Positions 7,714 through 17,107 of a stretch of 37,972 nucleotides of DNA are shown piece after piece. Positions within the stretch are counted from its first letter, which is position 1. Every line of letters starts with the position of its first letter. Source of the stretch: JBBIII01 sp037446575 (GTDB lineage Bacteria > Bacteroidota > Ignavibacteria > UBA10030); contig JBBIII010000016.1 in assembly GCA_037446575.1 (NCBI GenBank), positions 1-37,972 of the forward strand. Reading direction: 5' to 3'. The position numbers and the translations under genes were made by a program. The notes under the pieces are model-generated. The model searched no databases. It saw only the letters and a list, made by a program, of their open reading frames with translations, and had not been told where the DNA came from.

Positions 7714-8901
7714 TCAATAAACTTTTCCAAGTCCTGTCTCTGATGCTAATGTTTCTTCGTCTGAACTGTGTGCTTTTACAATTCGCGGACGTAAATCCGT
7801 ATAAGAGGAAATATTCAATAACACGCCGATAGAAAAAGCCGATAAAACCAAAGACGTGCCGCCGTAACTAATAAAAGGCATTGGCAAACCTGTTGTTGGA
7901 ATTAATCCCAACGCAACGCTGGCGTTAACCAATGCATATAGAGTAATTGCGCATGTAATTGTAAATGCAAGAAATCGTCCAAAATCATCTTTCGAGTGTT
8001 TTGCAATTCTAAAACCTCTAAGCATAATAAATAAAAAGACACCTAGTACAGTCATTGTTCCAATTAAGCCGTATTCTTCGCCTACAATTGCATAAACGAA
8101 ATCGTTATATGATTCTGGTAAAAATAAATCTCTTTGTCTGCTTTCGCCCGGTCCTACGCCAAATAGTCCTCCGTTGCCAAAACCAATAATACCTTGCCAT
8201 AATTGGTAATTCTTTTTGTTATCGATATTTCCTGCGGTAAAATTTTTTATTCTATTCATTTGATAAGGTCTGTCTAATACAAAAGTCATAAAAGCGAGGT
8301 ACGCGGTGAAAACAAAGATTGCGATTGTAATTAAGCTGGCAATATGCAAAATGCGTACACGTCCGATAAAAAGAAGAACAACTGAAAGCGCAAACAACAT
8401 AATGCAAGCGCTTAAGTTTGGCTGTGCTAAAACTAAAGCTGTTACTAATCCGATCCAAATAATTATAGGAACGAATCCTTTTTTGAAGTCTCGGATGTTT
8501 TCTCCTTTTGTAGCCATTAATGAACTAATGTGAAATAATAAAGCAAATTTAGTGAACTCTGACGGTTGAAATCCAAGCCCGCCGAAACGAATCCAACGCA
8601 CTGCGCCTTTAGATTCGCCGCCAAGCACGAATGTGATTAGAAGTAAAAACACTCCTAAAATTAGCGCTAGTTTAGTATATCTTTTGTAAAATGAATATGG
8701 GATGCTTATTCCGATGAATAATGCAAGTATGCCCAACATTACTTTGATTGCATGTAAATCCAAATAATGACTTTGATTCTCAAAACGTTTATATGACCAC
8801 TCAGCCGATGCGCTGTACACAATTGCCAAACTTACAACCATTAGTGCAAGCACTGCAATAAATAACCAGATGTCGATATGATTACGTTGTGTATTTGTCA
8901 T
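7714..8901 (-). CDS. ftsW: Septal peptidoglycan glycosyltransferase FtsW (SEDS family)
   Basis: Polytopic SEDS protein that polymerises lipid II into septal glycan strands together with the class B PBP FtsI. The 395-residue protein has about ten hydrophobic segments. The SEDS signature GLPMPFISYGGTS is near the C-terminus, and the loop RWIRFGGLGFQPSEFTK is typical of FtsW/RodA. I call it FtsW rather than RodA because it lies between murD and murG in the division cluster. It ends in a charged cytoplasmic tail. A 73-base gap with no visible signal separates it from murD. Confidence 0.95.
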   Translation of the reverse strand: MTNTQRNHIDIWLFIAVLALMVVSLAIVYSASAEWSYKRFENQSHYLDLHAIKVMLGILALFIGISIPYSFYKRYTKLALILGVFLLLITFVLGGESKGAVRWIRFGGLGFQPSEFTKFALLFHISSLMATKGENIRDFKKGFVPIIIWIGLVTALVLAQPNLSACIMLFALSVVLLFIGRVRILHIASLITIAIFVFTAYLAFMTFVLDRPYQMNRIKNFTAGNIDNKKNYQLWQGIIGFGNGGLFGVGPGESRQRDLFLPESYNDFVYAIVGEEYGLIGTMTVLGVFLFIMLRGFRIAKHSKDDFGRFLAFTITCAITLYALVNASVALGLIPTTGLPMPFISYGGTSLVLSAFSIGVLLNISSYTDLRPRIVKAHSSDEETLASETGLGKVY

Positions 8902-8974
8902 TGAATACTGTGTTTATGTTTAAAAAATATAGATTTAAGACTGTGCATATTTATATTTTGCGAAATCTGTAAAA

Positions 8975-10330
8975 TCATAAATTCTTTACAAGTTCCTTAA
9001 AAACTTGTCCACGATGTTCAAAATCTTTAAACCAATCGAAAGAGGCACAAGCCGGCGAAAGCAATACAATATCTCCGGGTTGGGCTAAAAAATGCGTCGT
9101 AGATACAGCATCATCTATCGACGAAGATTTTTTTACTACAGTGATGCCTCTAAAGGCTTCTTCGACTTTATCAGCTGATTCTCCGATAGCGACTATAGCG
9201 CGTACATTCCTTCTTACAGAATCATTTAATTTTGTATAATCGTTTCCTTTATCACGCCCTCCAAGCAAAAGAATAATTGGTTCTTCAAATGCTTGTAAAG
9301 CGTACCAAACGGAATCGACATTTGTGGCTTTCGAGTCGTTATAATAGCGAACGTTATTTATTTCGCGCACAAATTCTAAACGATGCTCCACCCCTTCGAA
9401 AGATTTAAGCGTATTGGCAATTGAAAGGGGAGCAACGCCGAGCAATTGCGCTATAAGCGTTGCCGCCATCGAATTGTAAATATTATGCTGACCTTTAATT
9501 AAGATTTCATTAGTCGGAATAATAGTCGATTTAACGCCGTCTAAAATTGTAACAATGGAGTTATCTTCTAAATAAGCCCCCTCTTGTAATTTTGAATGAA
9601 CGCTAAAACCAATTTTGCGGCAATTTGCTTGTGCAACAACTTTATTTGTCCAATCATTATCTGCACAATAAACAAGAAAATCGTCACTCAATTGGTTCTC
9701 AAATATTCGTGCTTTAGATGCGGAATACTTTTCCATTGAATTATCATATCGATCCATATGATCGGGCGAAATATTAAGCAACGCAGAAATTTTTGGTTTG
9801 AATTTATCGATATGGTCTAATTGAAAACTACTCACTTCCAAAACAGCAATATCTGTTTCAGCCAATTCCAGAATGACAGATGAGAATGCCTTCCCAATGT
9901 TACCAGCAACAACATGTTTTTTCTTTGCATTTTCGAGTATCCTTCCAGTTAAAGTTGTGGTTGTTGTTTTTCCATTACTGCCGGTTATCGCCACAATAGG
10001 CGCTCGGCAAAACCAACTACCTGCTTCAAGTTCACTGACGACTTTGATATTGCGCTTTTTAGCTTCCAAAATCACATGCGAATTACTGGGCACACCGGGG
10101 CTTATTACTAATAATTCACAATCGTACACGCGACTTGAATGCAGCCCGGTTTCGAATTCAATTTGCTCGGATTGTAAATATGAGATCGAGGTTTTGATTT
10201 CTTCAGCAGGCTTTGAATCGCTGACGAAAACTTTTGCGCCTTGCGATTTAAGTAGTTTTGAAACTGCCAAACCGCTTCGCGCCGCACCTATAATTGTAAC
10301 CTTTTTATTTTGCAAAATGATGTTGTTCAT
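8975..10330 (-). CDS. murD: UDP-N-acetylmuramoylalanine--D-glutamate ligase MurD
   Basis: Adds D-glutamate to UDP-MurNAc-L-Ala in the cytoplasm. The 451-residue protein has an N-terminal Rossmann-like start (VTIIGAARSGLAVSKLL, 11-27), the ATP loop TGSNGKTTTT (116-125), the central segment LEVSSFQLD, NISPDHMDRY, and the C-terminal NDSKATN motif of MurD. ATG at 10330 lies nine bases after the mraY stop. Length and domain order are normal. Confidence 0.98.
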   Translation of the reverse strand: MNNIILQNKKVTIIGAARSGLAVSKLLKSQGAKVFVSDSKPAEEIKTSISYLQSEQIEFETGLHSSRVYDCELLVISPGVPSNSHVILEAKKRNIKVVSELEAGSWFCRAPIVAITGSNGKTTTTTLTGRILENAKKKHVVAGNIGKAFSSVILELAETDIAVLEVSSFQLDHIDKFKPKISALLNISPDHMDRYDNSMEKYSASKARIFENQLSDDFLVYCADNDWTNKVVAQANCRKIGFSVHSKLQEGAYLEDNSIVTILDGVKSTIIPTNEILIKGQHNIYNSMAATLIAQLLGVAPLSIANTLKSFEGVEHRLEFVREINNVRYYNDSKATNVDSVWYALQAFEEPIILLLGGRDKGNDYTKLNDSVRRNVRAIVAIGESADKVEEAFRGITVVKKSSSIDDAVSTTHFLAQPGDIVLLSPACASFDWFKDFEHRGQVFKELVKNL

Positions 10331-10339
10331 TTTCTTAAA

Positions 10340-11464
10340 TCATCTAACCTTAAATGTCGCTAAACTCAAAATCATTAAAATGATGGCAATTATGTAAAAC
10401 CGTGTAACGATTTTTGGTTCAGCCCAACCGAGTAATTCAAAGTGGTGATGAATGGGAGCCATCTTAAAAACTCTTTTTCCTTCGCCGTATTTTCTCTTTG
10501 TATATTTAAAATATGTTCTTTGTATTATTACTGAGACAGTTTCCATTAAGAACACACCGCCAAGCGTAGGTAGCAATAATTCCTTTTTAATAAGGACGCA
10601 CATAGCGCCAATTATGCCACCGAGCGCAAGCGAGCCAGTATCGCCCATAAATATTTGTGCCGGATGCGAATTAAACCATAAAAAGCCCAAAGAAGCGCCT
10701 GTAATTGCAGCGCAATATATTGTAAGCTCGCCATTGCCGCGTAAATATGGGATTGTAAGATATTGACTCCAAATAGCGTGGCCTGATACATAAGTAATTA
10801 TTGCGAGCGTCAAACAGACAATACCAACATTGCCAATTGCAAGTCCATCGAGTCCGTCCGTTAAATTTACCGCGTTAGACGTTGCTGTAATTACAAAGAT
10901 GACCATTGGTATATAAAAGATCCCAAAATCGAATTCGAGATACTTAAAGAAAGGAACCGTAGTGCACGATTTTATGCGCCACAAATCTGGATCAATCCAA
11001 TGCGGGAAAAAATAAATTACGACGCCAACAATGAGTCCGACAAAAAACTGACCAGCAATTTTGTATTTGCCGATGAGACCCATAGGTTTCTTTTTTATAA
11101 CTTTTAGGAAATCGTCTATAAAGCCAACAGCTCCAAGCGCAATTGTAACGAATAAAATTAAAATGATGTATGCATTTTTTAAATCCGTCCACAGTAAAGC
11201 TGGAATTATTATTGAGAGAAGCACAATCAATCCGCCCATTGTTGGCGTACCTGCTTTTGCAAGATGATTTTTTGGAGCATCGAGTTTTGCCGATTCGCCT
11301 ATTTGAAGTTCACGGAGTTTGTTGATTATTTTAGGACCTAACCAAAAAGCAATTATTAAAGCTGTAACCGCCGCCGCTCCGGCCCGGAACGTTATATACT
11401 TGAATATCCCAAAACCGGGAATATTAAAAGTCTTATCAAGATATGTAAAAAGATAAAAAAGCAT
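10340..11464 (-). CDS. mraY: Phospho-N-acetylmuramoyl-pentapeptide transferase MraY
   Basis: Integral membrane enzyme that moves phospho-MurNAc-pentapeptide from UDP to undecaprenyl phosphate, forming lipid I. It has about ten transmembrane segments and the family motifs GFIDDFLK (catalytic Asp pair), NAVNLTDGLDGLA, FMGDTGSLALGG and the histidine motif MAPIHHHFEL. I chose ATG at 11464 (374 residues) over a longer frame from 11497. It lies one base after the murF stop, has GGAAA seven bases upstream, and gives the usual N-terminus MLFYLFTYL. The longer frame would overlap murF by 32 bases. Confidence 0.97.
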   Translation of the reverse strand: MLFYLFTYLDKTFNIPGFGIFKYITFRAGAAAVTALIIAFWLGPKIINKLRELQIGESAKLDAPKNHLAKAGTPTMGGLIVLLSIIIPALLWTDLKNAYIILILFVTIALGAVGFIDDFLKVIKKKPMGLIGKYKIAGQFFVGLIVGVVIYFFPHWIDPDLWRIKSCTTVPFFKYLEFDFGIFYIPMVIFVITATSNAVNLTDGLDGLAIGNVGIVCLTLAIITYVSGHAIWSQYLTIPYLRGNGELTIYCAAITGASLGFLWFNSHPAQIFMGDTGSLALGGIIGAMCVLIKKELLLPTLGGVFLMETVSVIIQRTYFKYTKRKYGEGKRVFKMAPIHHHFELLGWAEPKIVTRFYIIAIILMILSLATFKVR

Positions 11465-11465
11465 T

Positions 11466-12878
11466 TTAGTTTCCTGATTTATTTGATAATCGCTCAATAA
11501 TTGCGTTGACTACTTCCTCCATCTTCATCCCGCGCGAACCTTTTACCAATACAATATCTCCGTCTGTAATGGATTGCAACAAATTTTCAATAAGTGATGT
11601 TTTATTATCGAAATGCGATTTTGTTTCAACATTAGCGTTTTCATTGAATTTCTGCGACAAAGAACCAATTGTAAAAAGAATATCGATTTTAAACTTGTTT
11701 ATATTATTTCCGACTTGACGATGAAATTCTTCTGACCGAGAACCTAACTCAAGCATATCCGCTAAAACAGCAATCTTTTTTCCATCGGATTTAATTGCAT
11801 TTAATGTTTTTAAAGCTGCAAACATTGAATCTGGATTAGCATTATAGGTGTCATCAAGTATTTTTATATTATTAATATTGCGAACTTGCATTCGTTTGTT
11901 TATCGACTGAAATTTTTCTAAAGCTTTTTGTATGCTTATCGATTTAACTTTTAAAGTTAAACCAACGGCGGCAGCCGCTAATGCGTTCTTTGCATTGTGT
12001 TCGCCAGGTATGTTTAATTTTACTTTAAAAGCTTTCTTTTTGCGCGGCTTGATACTTAAGGCGTAAGAACCGCTTTCATTGCAAGAGCCAATTTTTCCTT
12101 TTACAAAAACACCGCGTTTGTTAAATCCATAGCTGATCGCTTTTTTCATTTTCTTTTGTGAATTTGCCAAATAACAATCATCGGTGTTAATGAATGCCGC
12201 GCCTTTGTTCATCGCAAGCCAATCAAAAAGTTCGCCTTCAGCTTTTGCTACCCCTTCTAACGTGCCGAAAAATTCCAAATGTTCGTTGCCTATATTCGTT
12301 ATTAACCCATGCGTGGGTTGTAAAATATTGCATAAGTAACTGATTTCACCTATATGATTAGTTCCTACTTCTACGACGGCAATTTTGTGTCGCTTTTCTA
12401 AGCGAAACAGTGTTTGTGGAACACCGATATGATTATTTAGATTTCCTTCCGTGCAAAGTGTATTTAATTTTGTAGAAAGCACGGCGTTTATCATTTCTTT
12501 GGTTGTGGTTTTGCCGTTTGATCCTCCTACCGCAATAATAGGAATCTTGAATTTTAGCCGATAATTTTTTGCAAGTTGACCGAGCGCTTCAATAGAATCT
12601 TTAACAACTAATCGCGGAATGTTAATGCTAACTAACATTGTTGCATTTGTTTCTGCCCATCGATCTTCGATAATAACAGCTATAGCTCCTGCTTCAATCG
12701 CTTTTGACATAAAATTATGCCCATCGAATTGAGAGCCGCGAATAGCTATAAATAAATCTCCAACTTTTGTCGTTCGCGAATCAGTTGAAATGCCTGATAT
12801 TGTCAATTTCTTAACCTCGTCAAAACCTATGGCTTTGATATGAGGTGTTGCAAGTATGTCGGATTTCGTAAGCTTCAT
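11466..12878 (-). CDS. murF: UDP-MurNAc-tripeptide--D-alanyl-D-alanine ligase MurF
   Basis: Adds D-Ala-D-Ala to the UDP-MurNAc-tripeptide, completing the cytoplasmic precursor. The 470-residue protein has the N-terminal segment STDSRTTKVGDLFIAIRG (31-48), the ATP loop GGSNGKTTTK (118-127), NIGNEHLEFF in the central domain, and DDTYNANPDS in the C-terminal region, all typical of MurF. The D-Ala-D-Ala it uses needs a Ddl ligase, which is not encoded in this window. It starts ten bases after murE and ends one base before mraY. Confidence 0.97.
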   Translation of the reverse strand: MKLTKSDILATPHIKAIGFDEVKKLTISGISTDSRTTKVGDLFIAIRGSQFDGHNFMSKAIEAGAIAVIIEDRWAETNATMLVSINIPRLVVKDSIEALGQLAKNYRLKFKIPIIAVGGSNGKTTTKEMINAVLSTKLNTLCTEGNLNNHIGVPQTLFRLEKRHKIAVVEVGTNHIGEISYLCNILQPTHGLITNIGNEHLEFFGTLEGVAKAEGELFDWLAMNKGAAFINTDDCYLANSQKKMKKAISYGFNKRGVFVKGKIGSCNESGSYALSIKPRKKKAFKVKLNIPGEHNAKNALAAAAVGLTLKVKSISIQKALEKFQSINKRMQVRNINNIKILDDTYNANPDSMFAALKTLNAIKSDGKKIAVLADMLELGSRSEEFHRQVGNNINKFKIDILFTIGSLSQKFNENANVETKSHFDNKTSLIENLLQSITDGDIVLVKGSRGMKMEEVVNAIIERLSNKSGN

Positions 12879-12888
12879 TAGTGATTAT

Positions 12889-14391
12889 TTAAATTAAACT
12901 TTCAACTATTTCACGATCGCTAAAATGTCTTTTCTCTTTTCCAATTATCTGGTAATCTTCGTGACCTTTTCCGGCAATTAAAATTACATCGCCGCTTCGA
13001 GCGCATTTTATAGCGTTTTCGATTGCGGTTCTCCGATCAACTTCTCTTAATACACTGGCGCGCCGCATTACGCCGCGCATTATATCATCTATTATATCTT
13101 CTGGTTTTTCTGTCCTTGGGTTATCTGAGGTTACAATTACAATATCGCTGTAATCTCCGGCTATATGACCCATTAGCGGACGTTTAGTTTTATCTCGGTC
13201 GCCGCCAGCCCCGAAAACCGTAATTATCCGCCCCCGATTATTTTTAGGCAATATATCGTGAATTGTTTTTAGACAGTTTTCAAGTGCGTCTGGTGTATGG
13301 GCATAATCTACAATTGCCGTCCAACCGGCTGGAGATGTGATGCGTTCAAATCTTCCGCGGACATTTTTCAATTTATTAATTCCACTAATAATTAATTCGC
13401 GTGGAATTCCAAGTGCAACACCGGCTGTATAAGAGGCAAGCGAATTATATATATTAAATCTTCCGATAAGGGGTGTTGACAAAGCGAATGTTCCAACACC
13501 GTTTCTGACCTGAAAGGTGCTGCCTTCGATTCCTAATTTTAAATCTATAACCTGCATATCTGCAGATGAGGTAATACCGTATGAATATCTATTCCCCTTT
13601 ATACTTTCCCAAAGTTTATCGCCCCACCGATTATCAATATTGATTATCGAATAACCTGAGGGTTTTAATTCTGTAAATAAAATTTTTTTTGCGTTGAAAT
13701 AATTTTCCATCGTTTTATGATAATCGAGATGATCTTGAGTCAGATTAGTAAATATTGCAAGATCGAAATCTAATCCATAAACCCGTGATTGATCTAATGC
13801 ATGCGATGATACTTCCATTGAAACAGATGTGCATCCGCTTTGCACCATCAGTGCAAATAACTCGTTTAACTCTAACGATTCAGGAGTTGTATGAGTTGCT
13901 GGAATAATTTTATCGCCAATTCTATATTCAATTGTTCCAATTAAACCGACCTTTTCTCCTGCAGCTTCAAGGATTGATTTTATTAAATGCGAAGTAGTTG
14001 TTTTTCCGTTTGTTCCGGTTATGCCAACTAATTTTAATTTTTTTGATGGATTGCCAAAATAGTTGGAAGAAATGATTGCTAATGCTTTTCTTGAATCTGG
14101 AACGACTACTTTAACAACGCCAGTATGCATACATAAAGCATCCGGCAATACATTATCATCCTGCAAAACAACAACTTTTGCCCCTTGATTTATAGCTGTT
14201 TGAACAAAATTGTGTCCATCGCTCGTTGTTCCTTTAAAAGCAACGAAGCAATCGCTTTGTTCGATTTTCCGTGAATCGTATTGTACTTTAGCAACTTCAA
14301 TTTCATGTGTTACAACCATTTGACCGTACATAGTCTGAAATAATTTTGTAACAGTAACGCCTTCAAGTAATTGCGATAATTTCATATTCAC
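12889..14391 (-). CDS. murE: UDP-MurNAc-L-alanyl-D-glutamate--2,6-diaminopimelate ligase MurE
   Basis: Adds the third amino acid of the stem peptide. The 500-residue protein has the YDSRKIEQSDCFVAFKG segment (38-54), the ATP loop GITGTNGKTTT (123-133), the HTTPESLEL substrate segment, a likely carbamylated lysine in NAKKILF (about 235), and DNPR at 423-426. DNPR is the motif that selects meso-diaminopimelate over lysine, so the organism probably has DAP-type peptidoglycan. The start is either GTG at 14391, directly abutting the ftsI TGA, or ATG at 14385 two codons later. Either way, translation is probably coupled to ftsI. Confidence 0.97.
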   Translation of the reverse strand: MNMKLSQLLEGVTVTKLFQTMYGQMVVTHEIEVAKVQYDSRKIEQSDCFVAFKGTTSDGHNFVQTAINQGAKVVVLQDDNVLPDALCMHTGVVKVVVPDSRKALAIISSNYFGNPSKKLKLVGITGTNGKTTTSHLIKSILEAAGEKVGLIGTIEYRIGDKIIPATHTTPESLELNELFALMVQSGCTSVSMEVSSHALDQSRVYGLDFDLAIFTNLTQDHLDYHKTMENYFNAKKILFTELKPSGYSIINIDNRWGDKLWESIKGNRYSYGITSSADMQVIDLKLGIEGSTFQVRNGVGTFALSTPLIGRFNIYNSLASYTAGVALGIPRELIISGINKLKNVRGRFERITSPAGWTAIVDYAHTPDALENCLKTIHDILPKNNRGRIITVFGAGGDRDKTKRPLMGHIAGDYSDIVIVTSDNPRTEKPEDIIDDIMRGVMRRASVLREVDRRTAIENAIKCARSGDVILIAGKGHEDYQIIGKEKRHFSDREIVESLI

Positions 14392-16578
14392 TCAATATAA
14401 CGACGCTTGTGATAAACCATCATGATTGCAAAATAATATTACGCTCGAACCTAATCTGATACGGCTGCCTGCTTCTGGTGCTTGTTTTACTACATTGCCA
14501 GACCCTTGAACTTTTACATCTAAGTCGTCTAACATCAAACGATTAATTGCTCTGCGTACGCTCATTCCGCGAACATCTGGCACCGTTATAGTTCCATCTG
14601 ATGAAGTTATAGATTCGCTATTGAGAATAAGCGATACGCTTTCGCCTTTTTCTATTTTTTTACCTGGTTCTGGAGATTGTTTGACAACTATAGCGCCTGT
14701 TCCGAAAATCTGACAATTCAATCCGCAATTTTCTAATATTCTTTTAGCTAAGGTCGATTGTATCATTCGAACATCCGGTACGGTAATATTTTCGTTTCCG
14801 CTTTCTGAAGCGATATATGTTTTAGAAAATTTATAAGAGGATGCAATTATCCGCTCTGCAATTGCCCGGAAGATTGGTCCGCTTGTTGTACCGCCATAAT
14901 ATCCGCGGGCTTTTGGGTTATCCAACATTATCAAACAAACAATTTGCGGGTCATCAATAGGGAAGAAACCGACAAACGACGCGGTGTAATAGTTATCAGC
15001 GTACTTTCCATCCATGTATTTTCTTGACGTGCCTGTTTTTCCAGCTATACGTACGCCGTTTATTTTAATTTCTTTTGCAGTGCCTCGTTCAATAACTCCT
15101 TCAAATGCAGGCAATAATTTATTATAAGTGTCTTCACAAAAAACTTTTCTGATAATCTGGGGCTTTTGTTCGGCAAATGTTTTTCCATTTGGTTCTTTTA
15201 TAGTTGAGACTACATACGGTTTCATCAAGTAACCATTGTTTGCAAAAGCTGAGTAGGCGTTAACAATTTGTAATGGCGTTGCTCCTACCTCATAACCGTA
15301 CGACATGGTTTGTAAAGTTGTGCCAGACCAATCTGTGTCGCTTGGTTTCTTTAAAATTCCTCTGATTTCGCCCGGCAAATCTATGCCAGTCATAATTCCA
15401 AAACCGAAATCGCGCGCGGCGCGAAACAGCTTTTCACCACCAATGAATTTGCTTGCTTTTGCAAATACAATATTACTCGATACTTCAATAGCTTGTTCAA
15501 ATGTAAGCCAGTTGTATTCGTGCGAGTCGCTAATTAATCGAAATTTACCATCGCCCAAAGGTACTTTCATCTTTCCGCCTTCGGCATCGAAGCGCATTTG
15601 CGGAGCGATTATTCCGTTCTCAAAAGCCGCTGTTGCTGATATTAATTTAAATACAGAGCCAGGTTCAAACAGATCGCTTATTATGCGATTTCTTGCGGCG
15701 CTAATATCTATCTTGCTCGGCTCGTTTGGATTGATGCTCGGATAAATAGAAAAAGATAATACTTCTCCCGTCTTCGGATTTAGTACCACTGCACAACCGC
15801 CATCTGCTTTATTTGAAATAACACCATTTTTTAATTCTTCATCCACTATAGCTTGATATTTTAAATCGATAGTAAGAAAGATATCTCTTCCGTTAATCGG
15901 TTCTTTGCGCGGATAATCAGCCGATGGTCTAACGCGCCCCAATCCATCTCTTTGCATTACAATTGAACCGTTAACGCCTTTCATTTGGTTGTCGTATTGT
16001 AATTCAATTCCCGAAATTCCTTTATTGTCGATATTTGTAAATCCTAATAACGCGCCGGCTAATTCATCGTAGTGATACAGACGTTTAGGTTCGTTTATTA
16101 CAACAAGACATTCTAATTTTTCTGCTTCAATCTTTTTAGCTGTCTCTGGTTTTACTCTTCTTTCGAGCCAAATAAATTTTTTTTGATTCTGGTAATTTTC
16201 CGATTCTTTAAATTTTGATAAGTAGAAAGATTTTGGTTTTCCAAAAACGCGGGAAAATGTTTCAGATACCTTTGCTTCGCGTCCATTGGCTATCTTTAGG
16301 TCGGCGCCAAATGAAATAAATATTGTGTTCGAAACTAAAACGTTTCCGTTTCTGTCAAAAATTTTACCGCGCGTTGCAGGTAATGAAAATTCTTTTTCAT
16401 ATTGTTTACGCGCTAACAATTTATATTTTGTAGATTCAATTATTTGAATTTTAATAAGTTGTGAGGCGATGATAATGAAACATAAAGCAAATAAAAGCTT
16501 AATTATCAGGAAACGGGAAGAGGAAAAAATAGAAATATCCTTTTTTAGCTCAATATTTTCTCGACTTTCGTTAATCAC
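14392..16578 (-). CDS. ftsI: Class B penicillin-binding protein FtsI/PBP3 with two PASTA domains
   Basis: Septal transpeptidase that cross-links peptidoglycan in the periplasm and works with FtsW. The 728-residue protein has one N-terminal membrane helix (about 23-43), a PBP dimerisation domain starting at LPATRGKIFDRNG (66-78), and the transpeptidase with SVFK (Ser308, Lys311), SSN (367-369) and KTGT (514-517). Two PASTA domains follow, at about 598-655 (VPDVRMIQSTL) and 664-718 (VPDVRGMSVRR). PASTA tails are common in Gram-positive PBPs and SpoVD-like proteins and also occur in FCB bacteria. The start is GTG at 16578, overlapping the ftsL stop by four bases (GTGA). The protein is longer than E. 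coli FtsI (588) mainly because of the PASTA tail. Confidence 0.95.
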   Translation of the reverse strand: MINESRENIELKKDISIFSSSRFLIIKLLFALCFIIIASQLIKIQIIESTKYKLLARKQYEKEFSLPATRGKIFDRNGNVLVSNTIFISFGADLKIANGREAKVSETFSRVFGKPKSFYLSKFKESENYQNQKKFIWLERRVKPETAKKIEAEKLECLVVINEPKRLYHYDELAGALLGFTNIDNKGISGIELQYDNQMKGVNGSIVMQRDGLGRVRPSADYPRKEPINGRDIFLTIDLKYQAIVDEELKNGVISNKADGGCAVVLNPKTGEVLSFSIYPSINPNEPSKIDISAARNRIISDLFEPGSVFKLISATAAFENGIIAPQMRFDAEGGKMKVPLGDGKFRLISDSHEYNWLTFEQAIEVSSNIVFAKASKFIGGEKLFRAARDFGFGIMTGIDLPGEIRGILKKPSDTDWSGTTLQTMSYGYEVGATPLQIVNAYSAFANNGYLMKPYVVSTIKEPNGKTFAEQKPQIIRKVFCEDTYNKLLPAFEGVIERGTAKEIKINGVRIAGKTGTSRKYMDGKYADNYYTASFVGFFPIDDPQIVCLIMLDNPKARGYYGGTTSGPIFRAIAERIIASSYKFSKTYIASESGNENITVPDVRMIQSTLAKRILENCGLNCQIFGTGAIVVKQSPEPGKKIEKGESVSLILNSESITSSDGTITVPDVRGMSVRRAINRLMLDDLDVKVQGSGNVVKQAPEAGSRIRLGSSVILFCNHDGLSQASLY

Positions 16579-17102
16579 TTTAGTTTAGCCGTTTTCTGTT
16601 GCAAAAAATTTTCTATCTCGTCAATGCGTTTTGGCTCTACTTCAATCCATTGAGGTATGCTTTTCGTTTTTTTAAGCTTTAATTGTTCCGTTGCAATCAA
16701 TTGTATCCTTTCTAAACTTGACAATCGGTTAATTTGAGCTCGCAATAATTCTTGTTCGCTTAAATTTTCCTTGTGCTTAATTTGAAGCCGATTGTTTTGC
16801 TCTAACAATTTGCCAACTGTTAAAATATTACCTATGTAAATGATACTCGCTACGGCAAATACGATAAGAATTAATATTATCGTAAAAGGGGATAATTTCT
16901 TTTTACTTTTTCTCTTGTTATTAATAAGTTGAGATACTTTTGTATCCGATGTGTGATAATTTGAAATTGCCGGCAAGCCGCCATAGACCATTTCTCTCTT
17001 TTCGCGTATTTTAGGTGCAGTAACAGAAGTAACTTGCTGGTCAGTTTCGTTCGTTGCAAGCGAGCTATAATACTCACCAATATTTTGTTGTTCAGACTTC
17101 AT
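16575..17102 (-). CDS. ftsL: FtsL-like bitopic divisome protein
   Basis: The 175-residue product has a long, polar cytoplasmic part (about 70 residues) ending in NNKRKSKKKLS, a single membrane helix at about 72-94 (FTIILILIVFAVASIIYIG), and a periplasmic coiled coil of about 45 residues (QNNRLQIKHKENLSEQELL onward). This topology and its place between rsmH and ftsI identify it as FtsL, although sequence conservation in FtsL is always weak. The long N-terminal tail is unlike the short one of E. coli FtsL but is seen in other phyla. I chose ATG at 17102. The codon before it is TTG and no clear ribosome site is visible. It overlaps ftsI by four bases. Confidence 0.8.
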   Translation of the reverse strand: MKSEQQNIGEYYSSLATNETDQQVTSVTAPKIREKREMVYGGLPAISNYHTSDTKVSQLINNKRKSKKKLSPFTIILILIVFAVASIIYIGNILTVGKLLEQNNRLQIKHKENLSEQELLRAQINRLSSLERIQLIATEQLKLKKTKSIPQWIEVEPKRIDEIENFLQQKTAKLK

Positions 17103-17107
17103 CAATA

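Noticed and set aside
9873..10397. Plus-strand open frame of 174 codons opposite murD and mraY
   Set aside because: It is antisense to two clear mur genes, and its translation has no recognisable domain. It is a shadow frame.
15305..15745. Plus-strand open frame of 146 codons opposite ftsI
   Set aside because: It lies entirely over the transpeptidase domain coding sequence and has no ribosome site or domain.
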